DNA of 64,000 nucleotides. It comes from Pseudomonas monsensis (GTDB lineage Bacteria > Pseudomonadota > Gammaproteobacteria > Pseudomonadales > Pseudomonadaceae). The translations under genes were made by a program, and so were the position numbers. Where the stretch lies: NCBI RefSeq assembly GCF_014268495.2, contig NZ_CP077087.1:5716501-5780500 (forward strand). Direction: 5' to 3'. Shown one piece after another: positions 8,478 through 16,445 of the stretch. How positions within the stretch are numbered: the first letter of the stretch is position 1; each line of letters starts with the position of its first letter. Under the pieces are notes generated by a model that saw only the letters and a program-made list of their open reading frames with translations, did no database searches and had not been told where the DNA came from.

Positions 8478-8494
8478 TGTACTACCCGGTTAGT
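8478..8494. promoter_or_regulatory. candidate operator in the quiC/MFS divergent promoter
   Basis: TGTACTACCCGGTTAGT. The part at 8481-8494 is a near-perfect dyad (ACTA-n-CCGG-n-TAGT). It shares 12 of 17 bases with the site before aroQ and lies six bases from the PcaR-like box. A TetR-type dimer is the natural reader; this is inference. Confidence 0.5.
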
Positions 8495-8499
8495 TTTGC

Positions 8500-8514
8500 G
8501 TGCGATTATCGAAC
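8500..8514. promoter_or_regulatory. exact PcaR-type box in the quiC/MFS intergenic region
   Basis: GTGCGATTATCGAAC is the exact reverse complement of GTTCGATAATCGCAC, the 15-bp site described for PcaR at the P. putida pcaIJ promoter. On the quiC strand it overlaps the proposed -10 hexamer GATAAT, the same placement as described for pcaIJ. This ties dehydroshikimate breakdown to the protocatechuate (beta-ketoadipate) regulon, or to another IclR-family protein with the same specificity. Confidence 0.7.
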
Positions 8515-8533
8515 ACAATGGCGGTTTGGCGAA
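8505..8533 (-). promoter_or_regulatory. candidate sigma-70 promoter of quiC
   Basis: On the minus strand TTCGCC (8533-8528), a 17-bp spacer and GATAAT (8510-8505). The -35 is weak, which would fit an activated promoter. The 8315-8653 gap otherwise contains no further gene that I can support. Confidence 0.4.
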
Positions 8534-8653
8534 TTGACGATTTTTCGTCCACTGCCCAACATCGGCTGCACATTGAGTCCGGATCTGAACCACCGGTCGC
8601 AGCGTGCAAAAAAAAAGCACACCAAATAACAAATCCAAAAACGGGTGGAACAC

Positions 8654-9991
8654 ATGATTCCTTCACAGACTTCCCGCATGGCCCCGGCCATGAGCACTGC
8701 CACGGGTGGCATCGGCGACAAGATCCGCGGCGCCATGGCTGTCGGCAAGACCCGCTGGGGCATGCTGGCCCTGGTGTTTTTCGCCACCACCCTGAACTAC
8801 ATCGACCGCGCCGCCCTCGGTGTCATGCAGCCGATCCTCGCCAAGGAAATGAGCTGGACGGCGATGGACTACGCCAACATCAACTTCTGGTTTCAGGTCG
8901 GCTACGCCATCGGCTTCGTCCTGCAAGGCCGGCTGATCGACCGGGTCGGCGTCAAGCGTGTGTTCTTCTGCGCCGTGCTGCTCTGGAGCCTGGCCACCGG
9001 CGCCCACGGCCTGGCGACTTCTGCCGTTGGCTTCATGGTCTGCCGGTTCATCCTCGGGCTGACCGAAGCGGCGAACTATCCGGCCTGCGTGAAAACCACG
9101 CGCCTGTGGTTCCCGGCCGGTGAACGTGCCGTGGCCACCGGCATCTTCAACGCCGGCACCAACGTCGGTGCGATGTTCACGCCGATGCTGCTGCCACTGA
9201 TCCTCCACGTGTGGGGCTGGCAGGCTGCGTTCCTGTGCATGGCGGCGCTGGGCGCGATCTGGTTGCTGTTCTGGGGCTTGAAGTATTTCAACCCGGAAGA
9301 TCATCCGAGCGTGAAGCAATCCGAACTCGATTACATCCAGCAGGAAGTCGAACCGGAACAGGCCCGTGTGCCGTTCTCGAAAATCCTGCGCATGCGCGGC
9401 ACCTGGGCCTTCGCCCTCGCCTACTCGCTGACCGCTCCGGTGTTCTGGTTCTACCTGTACTGGCTGCCACCGTTCCTCAATCAGCAATACAATCTGGGCA
9501 TCAACGTGACCCAGATGGGTATTCCACTGATCATCATCTACGTCACGGCCGACTTCGGCAGCGTCGGTGGCGGCATCCTGTCGTCGTTCCTGATCGGTCG
9601 CGGGATGAATTCGATCAAGGCGCGGCTGCTGTCGATGTTCCTGTTTGCCTGCTGCATCATCGGCGTGATCATGGCCGCCGGTTCGAGCAATCTGTGGGTG
9701 GCGGTGGCGGCGATTTCCCTGGCCATCGGTGCGCATCAGGCCTGGACCGCAAACATCTGGAGCCTGGTGATGGATTACACGCCCAAGCACATGATGAGCA
9801 CGGTGTTCGGGTTCGGCGGCATGTGCGCGGCGATTGGCGGGATGTTCATGACCCAGATCGTCGGGCACATCCTCACCGTCACGAATAACAACTACACCGT
9901 GCTGTTCACCCTGATTCCGGCGATGTATTTCATCGCGCTGACGTGGATGTACTTCATGGCACCGCGCAAGATTCCAACCATCACCGAATAA
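8654..9991 (+). CDS. MFS carrier, anion:cation symporter family, probable quinate/shikimate importer
   Basis: 445 residues with 12 membrane segments. TM1 begins RWGMLALVFFATTLNYIDRAALGV, the ACS-family N-Y-x-D-R signature; the loop 2-3 motif is GRLIDRVGVKRVF; TM4 carries RFILGLTEAANYPACVK; KTTRLWFPAGERAVATGIFNAG follows. This family imports hexuronates, glucarate and related carboxylates. Placed divergently from quiC and sharing its operator region, the substrate is most likely quinate, shikimate or dehydroshikimate (inference). The ATG at 8654 has GGGTGG about 5 bp upstream; a GTG at 8645 is within that site. Confidence 0.88.
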   Translation: MIPSQTSRMAPAMSTATGGIGDKIRGAMAVGKTRWGMLALVFFATTLNYIDRAALGVMQPILAKEMSWTAMDYANINFWFQVGYAIGFVLQGRLIDRVGVKRVFFCAVLLWSLATGAHGLATSAVGFMVCRFILGLTEAANYPACVKTTRLWFPAGERAVATGIFNAGTNVGAMFTPMLLPLILHVWGWQAAFLCMAALGAIWLLFWGLKYFNPEDHPSVKQSELDYIQQEVEPEQARVPFSKILRMRGTWAFALAYSLTAPVFWFYLYWLPPFLNQQYNLGINVTQMGIPLIIIYVTADFGSVGGGILSSFLIGRGMNSIKARLLSMFLFACCIIGVIMAAGSSNLWVAVAAISLAIGAHQAWTANIWSLVMDYTPKHMMSTVFGFGGMCAAIGGMFMTQIVGHILTVTNNNYTVLFTLIPAMYFIALTWMYFMAPRKIPTITE

Positions 9992-10016
9992 AACGCCTGC
10001 ACCAGATACCCCTGTA

Positions 10017-10098
10017 GGAGCGAGCCTGCTCGCGATGGCTTTGTGTCAGTCAACATCTTTATCGACTGGTGCACCGCTATCGCGAGCAGGCTCGCTCC
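10017..10098. repeat. REPIN-type inverted repeat plus T-run
   Basis: Arms GGAGCGAGCCTGCTCGCGAT (10017-10036) and its exact complement (10079-10098), followed by GGTTTTTTT. It lies between the convergent MFS and EamA genes and probably ends transcripts in the forward direction. Confidence 0.9.
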
Positions 10099-10115
10099 GG
10101 TTTTTTTGTCATTCA

Positions 10116-10994
10116 TCAGCGGCGGCTTTGCTGCCACGCCGCCGCCAGTCCGCTGCAACAGATCACCGCGATCCCGATCACCGTCAACAGGCTCGGTGTG
10201 TGATTGAACAGCAGCCAGCCCAACAATCCCGCAAACACGATCTGGCAATAACCGAACGGCGCCAGCAATGCCGGTGCGGCATGGCGGAAAGCCTGGGTCA
10301 GAAACAGATGCGCCGTCATCCCGCAACTGCCGAGCGCGAGCATCAGCCCGGCGTGGGTCAACGTCGGCACCTGCCAGAAGAACGGCACCAGCGCACTCAT
10401 CACCAAAGTGTTACAGAGCCCGGCAAAGAAGTTGCTGGTGGTCGGGCTGTCCACTTCGGCGAGTTTGCGGGTCAGCAGTTGGTAAAAGCAGAAAAACAGC
10501 GCCGAACAGAACGGCAGCAACACTGCCGGCGTGAACAGTTCGCCGCCGGGGTGAACAATGATCAGCACGCCGATAAAACCACAAATCACCGCGATCCACT
10601 GGCCACGCGTCACCCGCTCTTTCAGCAGCGGTACCGACAAGGCCGTCACCAGTACCGGCGCCAGAAAGTTAACCGCCGTGGCCTCGGCAAGCGGGATGTA
10701 CAGCAGCGCCGTGGTGAAAAACAGACTGGTGCCGAGCAGGCAAAGCGCGCGTGCCAGCTGCCATAACGGTTTTTTCGTGCGCAGCACCCGCAACCCGGAC
10801 TGCGGCAGAAAAATCCCCGCCATCAGCAAGGTGTGCACCACATACCGTGCCCACACCACCATCACGATCGGATAGAAACCTGACAGGTATTTCGACAACG
10901 CGTCATGGCTGGAGAACAGGAAGGTCGCCACCACAATCAGCAAGATCCCTTTAAAGGGCTGGTTGACTCCGGAAAGCGGGGTGCTGACGGTCAT
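10116..10994 (-). CDS. EamA/DMT-family transporter
   Basis: 292 residues with about ten membrane segments in two EamA repeats. The first repeat starts FKGILLIVVATFLFSSHDALSKYLSGFYPIVMVVWARY, and the second includes CSALFFCFYQLLTRKLAEV. The pattern of ALLYIPLAEATAVNFLAPVLVTALSVPLLKERV is typical of drug/metabolite exporters of the RhaT/YdcZ-like group. The start is taken at 10994 because the longer frame adds a non-membrane stretch without homology. Followed on the same strand by nothing; upstream is an IclR gene on the same strand, and a perfect 6+6 dyad lies between them. Substrate unknown. Confidence 0.85.
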   Translation of the reverse strand: MTVSTPLSGVNQPFKGILLIVVATFLFSSHDALSKYLSGFYPIVMVVWARYVVHTLLMAGIFLPQSGLRVLRTKKPLWQLARALCLLGTSLFFTTALLYIPLAEATAVNFLAPVLVTALSVPLLKERVTRGQWIAVICGFIGVLIIVHPGGELFTPAVLLPFCSALFFCFYQLLTRKLAEVDSPTTSNFFAGLCNTLVMSALVPFFWQVPTLTHAGLMLALGSCGMTAHLFLTQAFRHAAPALLAPFGYCQIVFAGLLGWLLFNHTPSLLTVIGIAVICCSGLAAAWQQSRR

Positions 10995-11086
10995 TGGCGA
11001 TCTCTGAAGAAAAACACACTGAGGAAAAGCCTCAAGCAACAATCTAGAACCCGGTTCCAGATTCCGACAGCCTTCAACCATAAAAG

Positions 11087-11103
11087 TGTGCGAACAGCGC
11101 ACA
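11087..11103. promoter_or_regulatory. perfect dyad TGTGCG-N5-CGCACA upstream of the EamA gene
   Basis: A 17-bp perfect inverted repeat lies in the 211-bp gap between the IclR gene and the EamA start, 93 bp before that start. It has the size of an IclR-family operator and shares the half-site GTGCGA with the boxes at 4087 and 8500. It is likely read by the adjacent IclR protein. Confidence 0.45.
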
Positions 11104-11205
11104 GCTTTGCACGATATCTCTTTAGGCGCGGGCACCACTGCGATCTTTGATCCTGATCTCGCGTTTAACTCGACAGCGCCTACAGGGGATGGGTTCGCTT
11201 TGTCG

Positions 11206-11982
11206 TCAGATGAACAGTTCCGAGGCCAGGCTGGCTGCCGACAACTCCTCGGTGAATTTCAACAGCAGCGGCGCCAGCTCATGCAACCTTGCCCCGGGCA
11301 TCCGCGCACTCGGCCCGGCAATGCTCAACACGCCGATCACCCGAGCATCCGCGGGATGCCGCACCACGGCGGCAATCGCCGAAGTGCCCACTGCCGAACT
11401 CTCCTCGACGCAGGCATAGCCCTGCTCGCGCGTCAGCCGCAGACGCTCGAGCAATTCGATATTGGAACGTGGCGCATTCGGCCCGATATCCACGGGCACC
11501 TGCGCGGCCTGCCGTTCAACCCGCGACAAGGCCTCGGCATCACTCATGCTCGCAAGCCAGGCGTGGCCGGATGCGGTGTAGAACAGTGGCGCGTCACGGC
11601 CCATGTCAGGGTCGTAACGCAGACCGGTGCGCGCGCCCTGCGCCTTGGCGATCCAGGTCTGGCGTTCACCGTCGATGACACCCAGACGCACCAGCTCGCC
11701 GGTTTCCTGAGCGAGCCGATCCAGCACCGGCTGCACAATGTCGGCACCGCTGCTGGAGAGGTGGCGAAAGCCCATCGCCACCAATCTGGTCGACAAGTGA
11801 TAGCGCAGGGTCTCGGGGTTCTGCCGCACATACCCCAGGCGCACCAGTTCGGCGAGCAAACGGTGCGTGGCACTTTTCGGGATGTCGATCTGCTCGGACA
11901 ACGTCTGCAGCGGCAACCCGCGGGGCTCGCCGGTAAGACTTTCCAGCACGCTGAAAACCCGTTCGATCTGACTGCCGGCCAT
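11206..11982 (-). CDS. IclR-family transcriptional regulator
   Basis: 258 residues. N-terminal winged helix: IERVFSVLESLTGEPRGLPL, LSEQIDIPKSATHRLLAELVRLGYV. The C-terminal effector domain begins near residue 75 with LVAMGFRHLSSSGADIVQPVLDRLAQETGE and shows the family's later ASGHAWLASM and RLTREQGYACVEESSAVG. Many relatives sense aromatic or small organic acids. It lies upstream of, and on the same strand as, the EamA carrier and about 3 kb from the quinate cluster, whose boxes resemble IclR operators, so it is a possible alternative to PcaR for them. Confidence 0.9.
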   Translation of the reverse strand: MAGSQIERVFSVLESLTGEPRGLPLQTLSEQIDIPKSATHRLLAELVRLGYVRQNPETLRYHLSTRLVAMGFRHLSSSGADIVQPVLDRLAQETGELVRLGVIDGERQTWIAKAQGARTGLRYDPDMGRDAPLFYTASGHAWLASMSDAEALSRVERQAAQVPVDIGPNAPRSNIELLERLRLTREQGYACVEESSAVGTSAIAAVVRHPADARVIGVLSIAGPSARMPGARLHELAPLLLKFTEELSAASLASELFI

Positions 11983-12273
11983 GATGACATCCCAATGAAA
12001 TTTTGCTGATTCTAAAATATATGCAAAGGAATAAGAAATCTGGAACTGATGAGTCGATCGGCATCGCCCGAACTATTTGCAGCGATGCCAGCGTCCGGAT
12101 TGAATTACTCCCGTGCCAGCTCGTCATACACAGGCCCGCGTGTCCACGAATAGACGGATAGCCGGACTGGCGCCACACTCACACACCAGCAACACTCAAC
12201 ACCACGTAACGTTCTTCACCACGAAGCTTTCATCCCCCCCGAAGCTCTCCACCGGAAAAAAGAGGATTCCCAC

Positions 12274-13161
12274 ATGCTATGGAAAAAAGGCCGACGCAGT
12301 GACAACGTCGTCGATGCCCGTGGTGATGATGCCGGCGGTGGCGGCGGCATGGGTTTTGGTGGCGGCAAAGGCCTGAGCCTCGGGGCCATTCTGCTGATCG
12401 TCGGCATCGGCTGGATCACCGGTCAGGACCCGTTGCAGATCCTCGGCCAGCTTACCGGGCAAACGGGCCAGCAAACGGCCCCCTCCTCACAGACCCGGCA
12501 GGCGCCTCCGGCGAATGACGAACAGGCCGAGTTCGTGCGCTCGATCCTCGGCGATACCGAAGACACCTGGGGCGCGATTTTTCAACAGGCCGGTCGGCAA
12601 TATAAGGACCCGACCCTGGTGCTGTTCAGCAATCGGGTCAACTCCGCCTGCGGCCTGGCAACCTCCGCCACCGGCCCGTTCTATTGCCCGGCCGATCAGA
12701 AGGTCTATCTCGACATGGCGTTCTTCCAGGAAATGGCGCAACGCTTCAAGGCCGCCGGCGACTTCGCCCAGGCCTACGTCATCGCTCACGAAGTCGGACA
12801 CCATGTGCAGACGCTTCTTGGCGTCTCGGCGAAAATTCAGACAGCCCGTCAGCAGGGCCGGCAGATGGAAGGTGCCGGCGGTTTGCTGGTGCGCCAGGAG
12901 CTGCAAGCCGACTGCCTGGCCGGAGTCTGGGCGTATAACGCGCAAAAACGTTTGAACTGGCTGGAACCCGGCGACATCGAGGAAGCCTTGAACGCCGCCA
13001 ACGCCATCGGTGATGATCGCCTGCAGCAACAGGGTCAGGGCCGTGTGGTGCCGGACTCGTTCACTCACGGTACGTCGGCGCAAAGGGTGCGCTGGTTCAA
13101 AACCGGATTCGCGCAGGGCCAGGTCGGCCAGTGCGACACCTTCGCAGCGAAAAACCTGTAA
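12274..13161 (+). CDS. YpfJ-type neutral zinc metallopeptidase
   Basis: 295 residues. Glycine-rich start (DDAGGGGGMGFGGGKG), one membrane segment (LGAILLIVGIGWITG), a Gln/Thr/Ser-rich linker, then the zinc_peptidase domain with HEVGHHVQTLLG (HExxH) and a downstream QELQADCLAGVWAY, the third metal ligand region. The family (E. coli YpfJ) is annotated as a putative neutral metallopeptidase in the inner membrane; its substrate is not known. AGAGG precedes the ATG by 8 bp. The following hydrolase starts directly after the stop codon, so the pair forms an operon. Confidence 0.92.
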   Translation: MLWKKGRRSDNVVDARGDDAGGGGGMGFGGGKGLSLGAILLIVGIGWITGQDPLQILGQLTGQTGQQTAPSSQTRQAPPANDEQAEFVRSILGDTEDTWGAIFQQAGRQYKDPTLVLFSNRVNSACGLATSATGPFYCPADQKVYLDMAFFQEMAQRFKAAGDFAQAYVIAHEVGHHVQTLLGVSAKIQTARQQGRQMEGAGGLLVRQELQADCLAGVWAYNAQKRLNWLEPGDIEEALNAANAIGDDRLQQQGQGRVVPDSFTHGTSAQRVRWFKTGFAQGQVGQCDTFAAKNL

Positions 13162-14112
13162 ATGCATAAATGGCTTTTGGCACTACTGATCATTGGCAGC
13201 ACAGCGCACGCGGCCGGCGTCGATGCCATCAGCCCCGGTCGCCTGCAACTCAAGGCCGGGGAAATGGCGGTGGGCATCGGCCCTGCGCCGGAGAAGATCG
13301 AGCGTGTGCTGATCGTCATTCATGGTCGCTTGCGCAACGCCGAGACCTATCGCAAAAGCGCCGAGCGCGCGACCGAGCTGGCGGGGCAAACCGCGCACAC
13401 GCTGGTGATCGCCCCGCAGTTTCTCAACGAAAGTGATGTGGCCCTGTATTCGTTGCCCGCGACGTTGTTGCGCTGGAAGGGTAACGAGTGGATGGGCGGC
13501 GGGTTATCCACAGGCCCGAATCCGTTGAGCGCCTATGCCGCACTCGATGAAATCGTCGCCCGCCTCGCTGACCGCAAACAGTTCCCGGACGTGAAGCAGA
13601 TCGTGATGTTCGGCCATTCCGGCGGCGGCCAGGTGGTGCAGCGGTATGCCCTGCTCGCCAAAGACCAGCCTGCGCTGAAGGCCAACGGCATCCGCTTGCG
13701 CTACGTGGTGGCCAATCCTTCGTCGTATGCGTATTTCAATGAACAGCGGCCGGTGGCGTTCGATCATGCCAAGTGCGTGGGCTTCAATCGCTGGAAATAC
13801 GGTCTGTCAGACATGCCGGTGTACGCCGGAGGGCAAACGCCGCTGCAGCTTGAAAGCAGTTACATCAAGCGTGAAGTGACGTATCTGCTCGGCCAGCAGG
13901 ACATTGATCCGCAGCATCCGGCGCTGGACAAGGGGTGCGAAGCCGAGGCGCAAGGGGCTTATCGTCTGGAGCGCGGCAAGTTGTTTTTCGGCTATCTGCT
14001 GCGGCGCCATCCGGAAGGGGTGAATCAGCGGCTGGTTGAAGTGCCCGGGGTTGGGCATAACGGCGATGGAATGTTGACCTCGCCGGAGGGGCAGAAGGCG
14101 TTGTTCGAATAA
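13162..14112 (+). CDS. secreted alpha/beta-hydrolase
   Basis: 316 residues. Signal peptide KWLLALLIIGSTAHA with cleavage near AHA-AG, so the enzyme is likely periplasmic. The hydrolase fold is shown by VLIVIHGRLRNAETY (oxyanion side), the nucleophile elbow FGHSGGGQVV, and a C-terminal PGVGHNGDGM His. The substrate is not evident. The ATG abuts the TAA of the YpfJ-type gene (0 bp gap), so translation is probably coupled. Confidence 0.85.
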   Translation: MHKWLLALLIIGSTAHAAGVDAISPGRLQLKAGEMAVGIGPAPEKIERVLIVIHGRLRNAETYRKSAERATELAGQTAHTLVIAPQFLNESDVALYSLPATLLRWKGNEWMGGGLSTGPNPLSAYAALDEIVARLADRKQFPDVKQIVMFGHSGGGQVVQRYALLAKDQPALKANGIRLRYVVANPSSYAYFNEQRPVAFDHAKCVGFNRWKYGLSDMPVYAGGQTPLQLESSYIKREVTYLLGQQDIDPQHPALDKGCEAEAQGAYRLERGKLFFGYLLRRHPEGVNQRLVEVPGVGHNGDGMLTSPEGQKALFE

Positions 14113-14137
14113 GTTTTGTGCTGATTGATCCAACGCC

Positions 14138-14203
14138 ATCGCGACCAGGCTCACGCCTGCAGGGGAACGCATTCCAATTGCAGGAGTGAGCCTGCTCGCG
14201 ATG
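14138..14203. repeat. degenerate REP doublet
   Basis: ATCGCGACCAGGCTCACGCCTGCAG and GCAGGAGTGAGCCTGCTCGCGAT face each other. Same family as at 5537 and 10017, but with mismatches in one arm and a short spacer. Lies between convergent genes. Confidence 0.75.
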
Positions 14204-14227
14204 AGGCCCGCTAAGCACCCAGGATTT

Positions 14228-14821
14228 TCAGGCCAGAAGCATCCGCCGCAACTCGACACAATCCTGCGCATGCCAGTCGGTCAATTCCGGCCACGGGTTA
14301 TCCGGCAGATTCACCAGCACCGTCCGCGCCCCGGCGGCCCTGCCGCAATCCAGGTCAAAGCGGTAATCACCGACCATGACCATCTTGCTGGCAGGCACTT
14401 TCCAGGCGTCTGCCAGCTTCAGCAAACCACCCGGATGCGGCTTCGGCGGCGCCTCGTCGCGACCCAGTACATCCTCCGCCGCAAAGCAGTCGGCAAGACC
14501 AATCGCCTCAAGCGTCACATGCGCCAACTCGCGCGCGTTCCGGGTGAGGATGCCGAGGCGATAACCACGCGAGTGCAGGTCGCGCACCAGTTCCACAGCG
14601 CCAGTGGCGGGGGTCGAGCCCAGCGCCAGATCACGCTCGTGCTCCAGCAACCAGGCGTGTTTGGCCGCCGCTTCATCTGCCGGCAATGCCGCAAGATGAG
14701 TGAGGATGTCGTCCTGCGGCGGAATCGCCAGCGCCACGCGGATCGCCGCAAAGTCATGCACGGCGACGGTCAGCGTGCCGTCCATGTCGAACACCCAGTG
14801 CTTCACATCGCTCAGGCTCAT
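14228..14821 (-). CDS. HAD-superfamily (subfamily IA) phosphatase
   Basis: 197 residues. The four HAD motifs are in place: motif I WVFDMDGTLT, motif II LGILTRNARE, motif III PKPHPGGLLKLA, motif IV MVGDYRFDLDCGRAAG. The alpha-helical cap between motifs I and II is of the phosphoglycolate phosphatase type. The substrate cannot be read from sequence. The ATG overlaps the tesB stop (ATGA), so the two form an operon. Confidence 0.9.
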   Translation of the reverse strand: MSLSDVKHWVFDMDGTLTVAVHDFAAIRVALAIPPQDDILTHLAALPADEAAAKHAWLLEHERDLALGSTPATGAVELVRDLHSRGYRLGILTRNARELAHVTLEAIGLADCFAAEDVLGRDEAPPKPHPGGLLKLADAWKVPASKMVMVGDYRFDLDCGRAAGARTVLVNLPDNPWPELTDWHAQDCVELRRMLLA

Positions 14822-15687
14822 GCCCAGTCCTTACGGTGACGAATCAAGCCTTCCTGAGTGACCGACGCCACCAGTTGACCGGCGCGGTTGTACACGCTGC
14901 CACGGGAAAAACCACGGGAGTTGCCGGCCCACGGACTGTCCATCGCGTAGAGCAACCAGTCATCGGCGCGCAAGTCGTTGTGGAACCACAGCGCGTGATC
15001 GAGGCTGGCGACCTGCATGTCTTTCTGCCAGACCGACTTACCGTGCGGCAGCATCGAGGTGGTCAACAGGCCGAAGTCCGAGGCGTAGGCCAGCAGGTAT
15101 TTGTGCAGCGCCGGAATATCGGCCAGCGCACCGTCGGCGCGGAACCACACGTATTTCACCGGATCGGCCGGCTGCGGGTTGTACGGGTCTTTTTCGGTGA
15201 CCGGGCGCACTTCGATCGGTTTCGGGCACAGCAGTTTTTCGCGCATGTGTTCCGGAATCAGGTGTGCGCGCTGTTGGGTCAGTTCCAGCTCCGACGGCAG
15301 GTTTTCCGGACCGACCACCACCGGCATCTGGCTCTGGTGCTCGAAGCCTGCTTCGTCGTACTGAAACGAGGCGCTGCAGGTGAAGATCGGATGGCCCTTC
15401 TGGATCGCGGTCACCCGGCGAGTGCTGAAGCTGCCGCCATCGCGCACGCGATCAACCGAATACACCACCGGCAACTTGGCATCGCCCGGACGCAGGAAAT
15501 AGCCGTGCATCGAATGCACATGACGCGCCTCTTCAACGGTCTGACTGGCCGCCGACAGCGACTGACCGAGTACCTGACCCCCGAACAACTGACGGAAACC
15601 CAGATCCTGGCTACGGCCGCGGAACAGGTTTTCTTCGATCGGTTCCAGGGTCAGCAAGTCGACCAGATCTTCCAACACTTGGCTCAT
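14818..15687 (-). CDS. tesB: acyl-CoA thioesterase II
   Basis: 289 residues with two hot-dog domains. The N-terminal half shows EENLFRGRSQDLGFRQLFGGQVLGQSLSAA-type TesB sequence and HSMHGYFLRPGD; the C-terminal half has ASLDHALWFHNDLRADDWLLYAMDSPWAGNSRGFSRG with the catalytic Asp, the hallmark of TesB. Hydrolyses medium- and long-chain acyl-CoA to free acid and CoA. Length is as in E. coli TesB (286). Upstream gene of the HAD phosphatase. Confidence 0.95.
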   Translation of the reverse strand: MSQVLEDLVDLLTLEPIEENLFRGRSQDLGFRQLFGGQVLGQSLSAASQTVEEARHVHSMHGYFLRPGDAKLPVVYSVDRVRDGGSFSTRRVTAIQKGHPIFTCSASFQYDEAGFEHQSQMPVVVGPENLPSELELTQQRAHLIPEHMREKLLCPKPIEVRPVTEKDPYNPQPADPVKYVWFRADGALADIPALHKYLLAYASDFGLLTTSMLPHGKSVWQKDMQVASLDHALWFHNDLRADDWLLYAMDSPWAGNSRGFSRGSVYNRAGQLVASVTQEGLIRHRKDWA

Positions 15688-15792
15688 TCAGACTCTCCTC
15701 ACACAAAGCTATGCCGCGCAGTCTTGGCTGCGGCGGGCAATTCAGGTTCTGGCGCGAGCCACTGTCGCGCCATTGTAAACGTCCGTGTCGGC

Positions 15793-16362
15793 TTAGCCAT
15801 GCAAGGTCTGCAGCCATTGCTCCCGGGTGATGCGATACAGCACATGTCGTCGTAGCGGATGATCGGCGGCAAGTTTGGGGTGATCGAAATCATCCTCCGG
15901 CGCGTGATGCATGCCGATTGCCTGCATGACCTTCTCCGAGGGCAGATTGGATTGCGCGGTGAAAGACACGATCTCTTTCAGCGCCAGCCGGTCAAAGCCG
16001 CAGCGCAGAGCCGTCCACGCCGCCTCACTGGCATAACCCAGCCCCCAGTGCTCCTTGGCCAGCCGCCAGCCGATTTCCACCGCAGGCGTAAACGGCGCAT
16101 CGAAACCGACCACACCGAGCCCGGTGAAACCGATGAATTCGCCGCTGTCCTTGCGCTCCAGCGCCCACAAGCCAAAACCGTGCTCGGCAAAGTGCCCGCG
16201 CACGCGGCCGATCAGTGCCGCACTTTCCAGACGGCTCAGCGCTGCCGGAAAATAACGCATCACTTGCGGATCGGCACACATCGCCGCAAATGCCGGCAAA
16301 TCTTCGTCCTGCCACTGTCGCATCAGCAGGCGTGCGCTTTGCAGTTCCAGTATCGGCTCCAT
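15793..16362 (-). CDS. GNAT-family N-acetyltransferase, RimJ/RimL type
   Basis: 189 residues. Acetyltransferase_3 pattern: LQSARLLMRQWQDEDLPAFAAMCADPQVMRYFP at the start, IGWRLAKEHWGLGYASEAAWTALRCGFD at the acetyl-CoA loop (the family's W-G-x-G-x-A), and VSFTAQSNLPSEKVMQAIGM. Start at 16362 has GGAGGGG 6 bp upstream; the frame is open further but without homology. The acceptor substrate is unknown. Divergent from the histone-deacetylase-like gene. Confidence 0.88.
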   Translation of the reverse strand: MEPILELQSARLLMRQWQDEDLPAFAAMCADPQVMRYFPAALSRLESAALIGRVRGHFAEHGFGLWALERKDSGEFIGFTGLGVVGFDAPFTPAVEIGWRLAKEHWGLGYASEAAWTALRCGFDRLALKEIVSFTAQSNLPSEKVMQAIGMHHAPEDDFDHPKLAADHPLRRHVLYRITREQWLQTLHG

Positions 16363-16445
16363 CGTGCCCCTCCGTTTCCATGCCGCAAGTCTACATCGCT
16401 GGTAGGATCCTTCACTCTTACAAACGTTTCCTACATGAAATCGCC

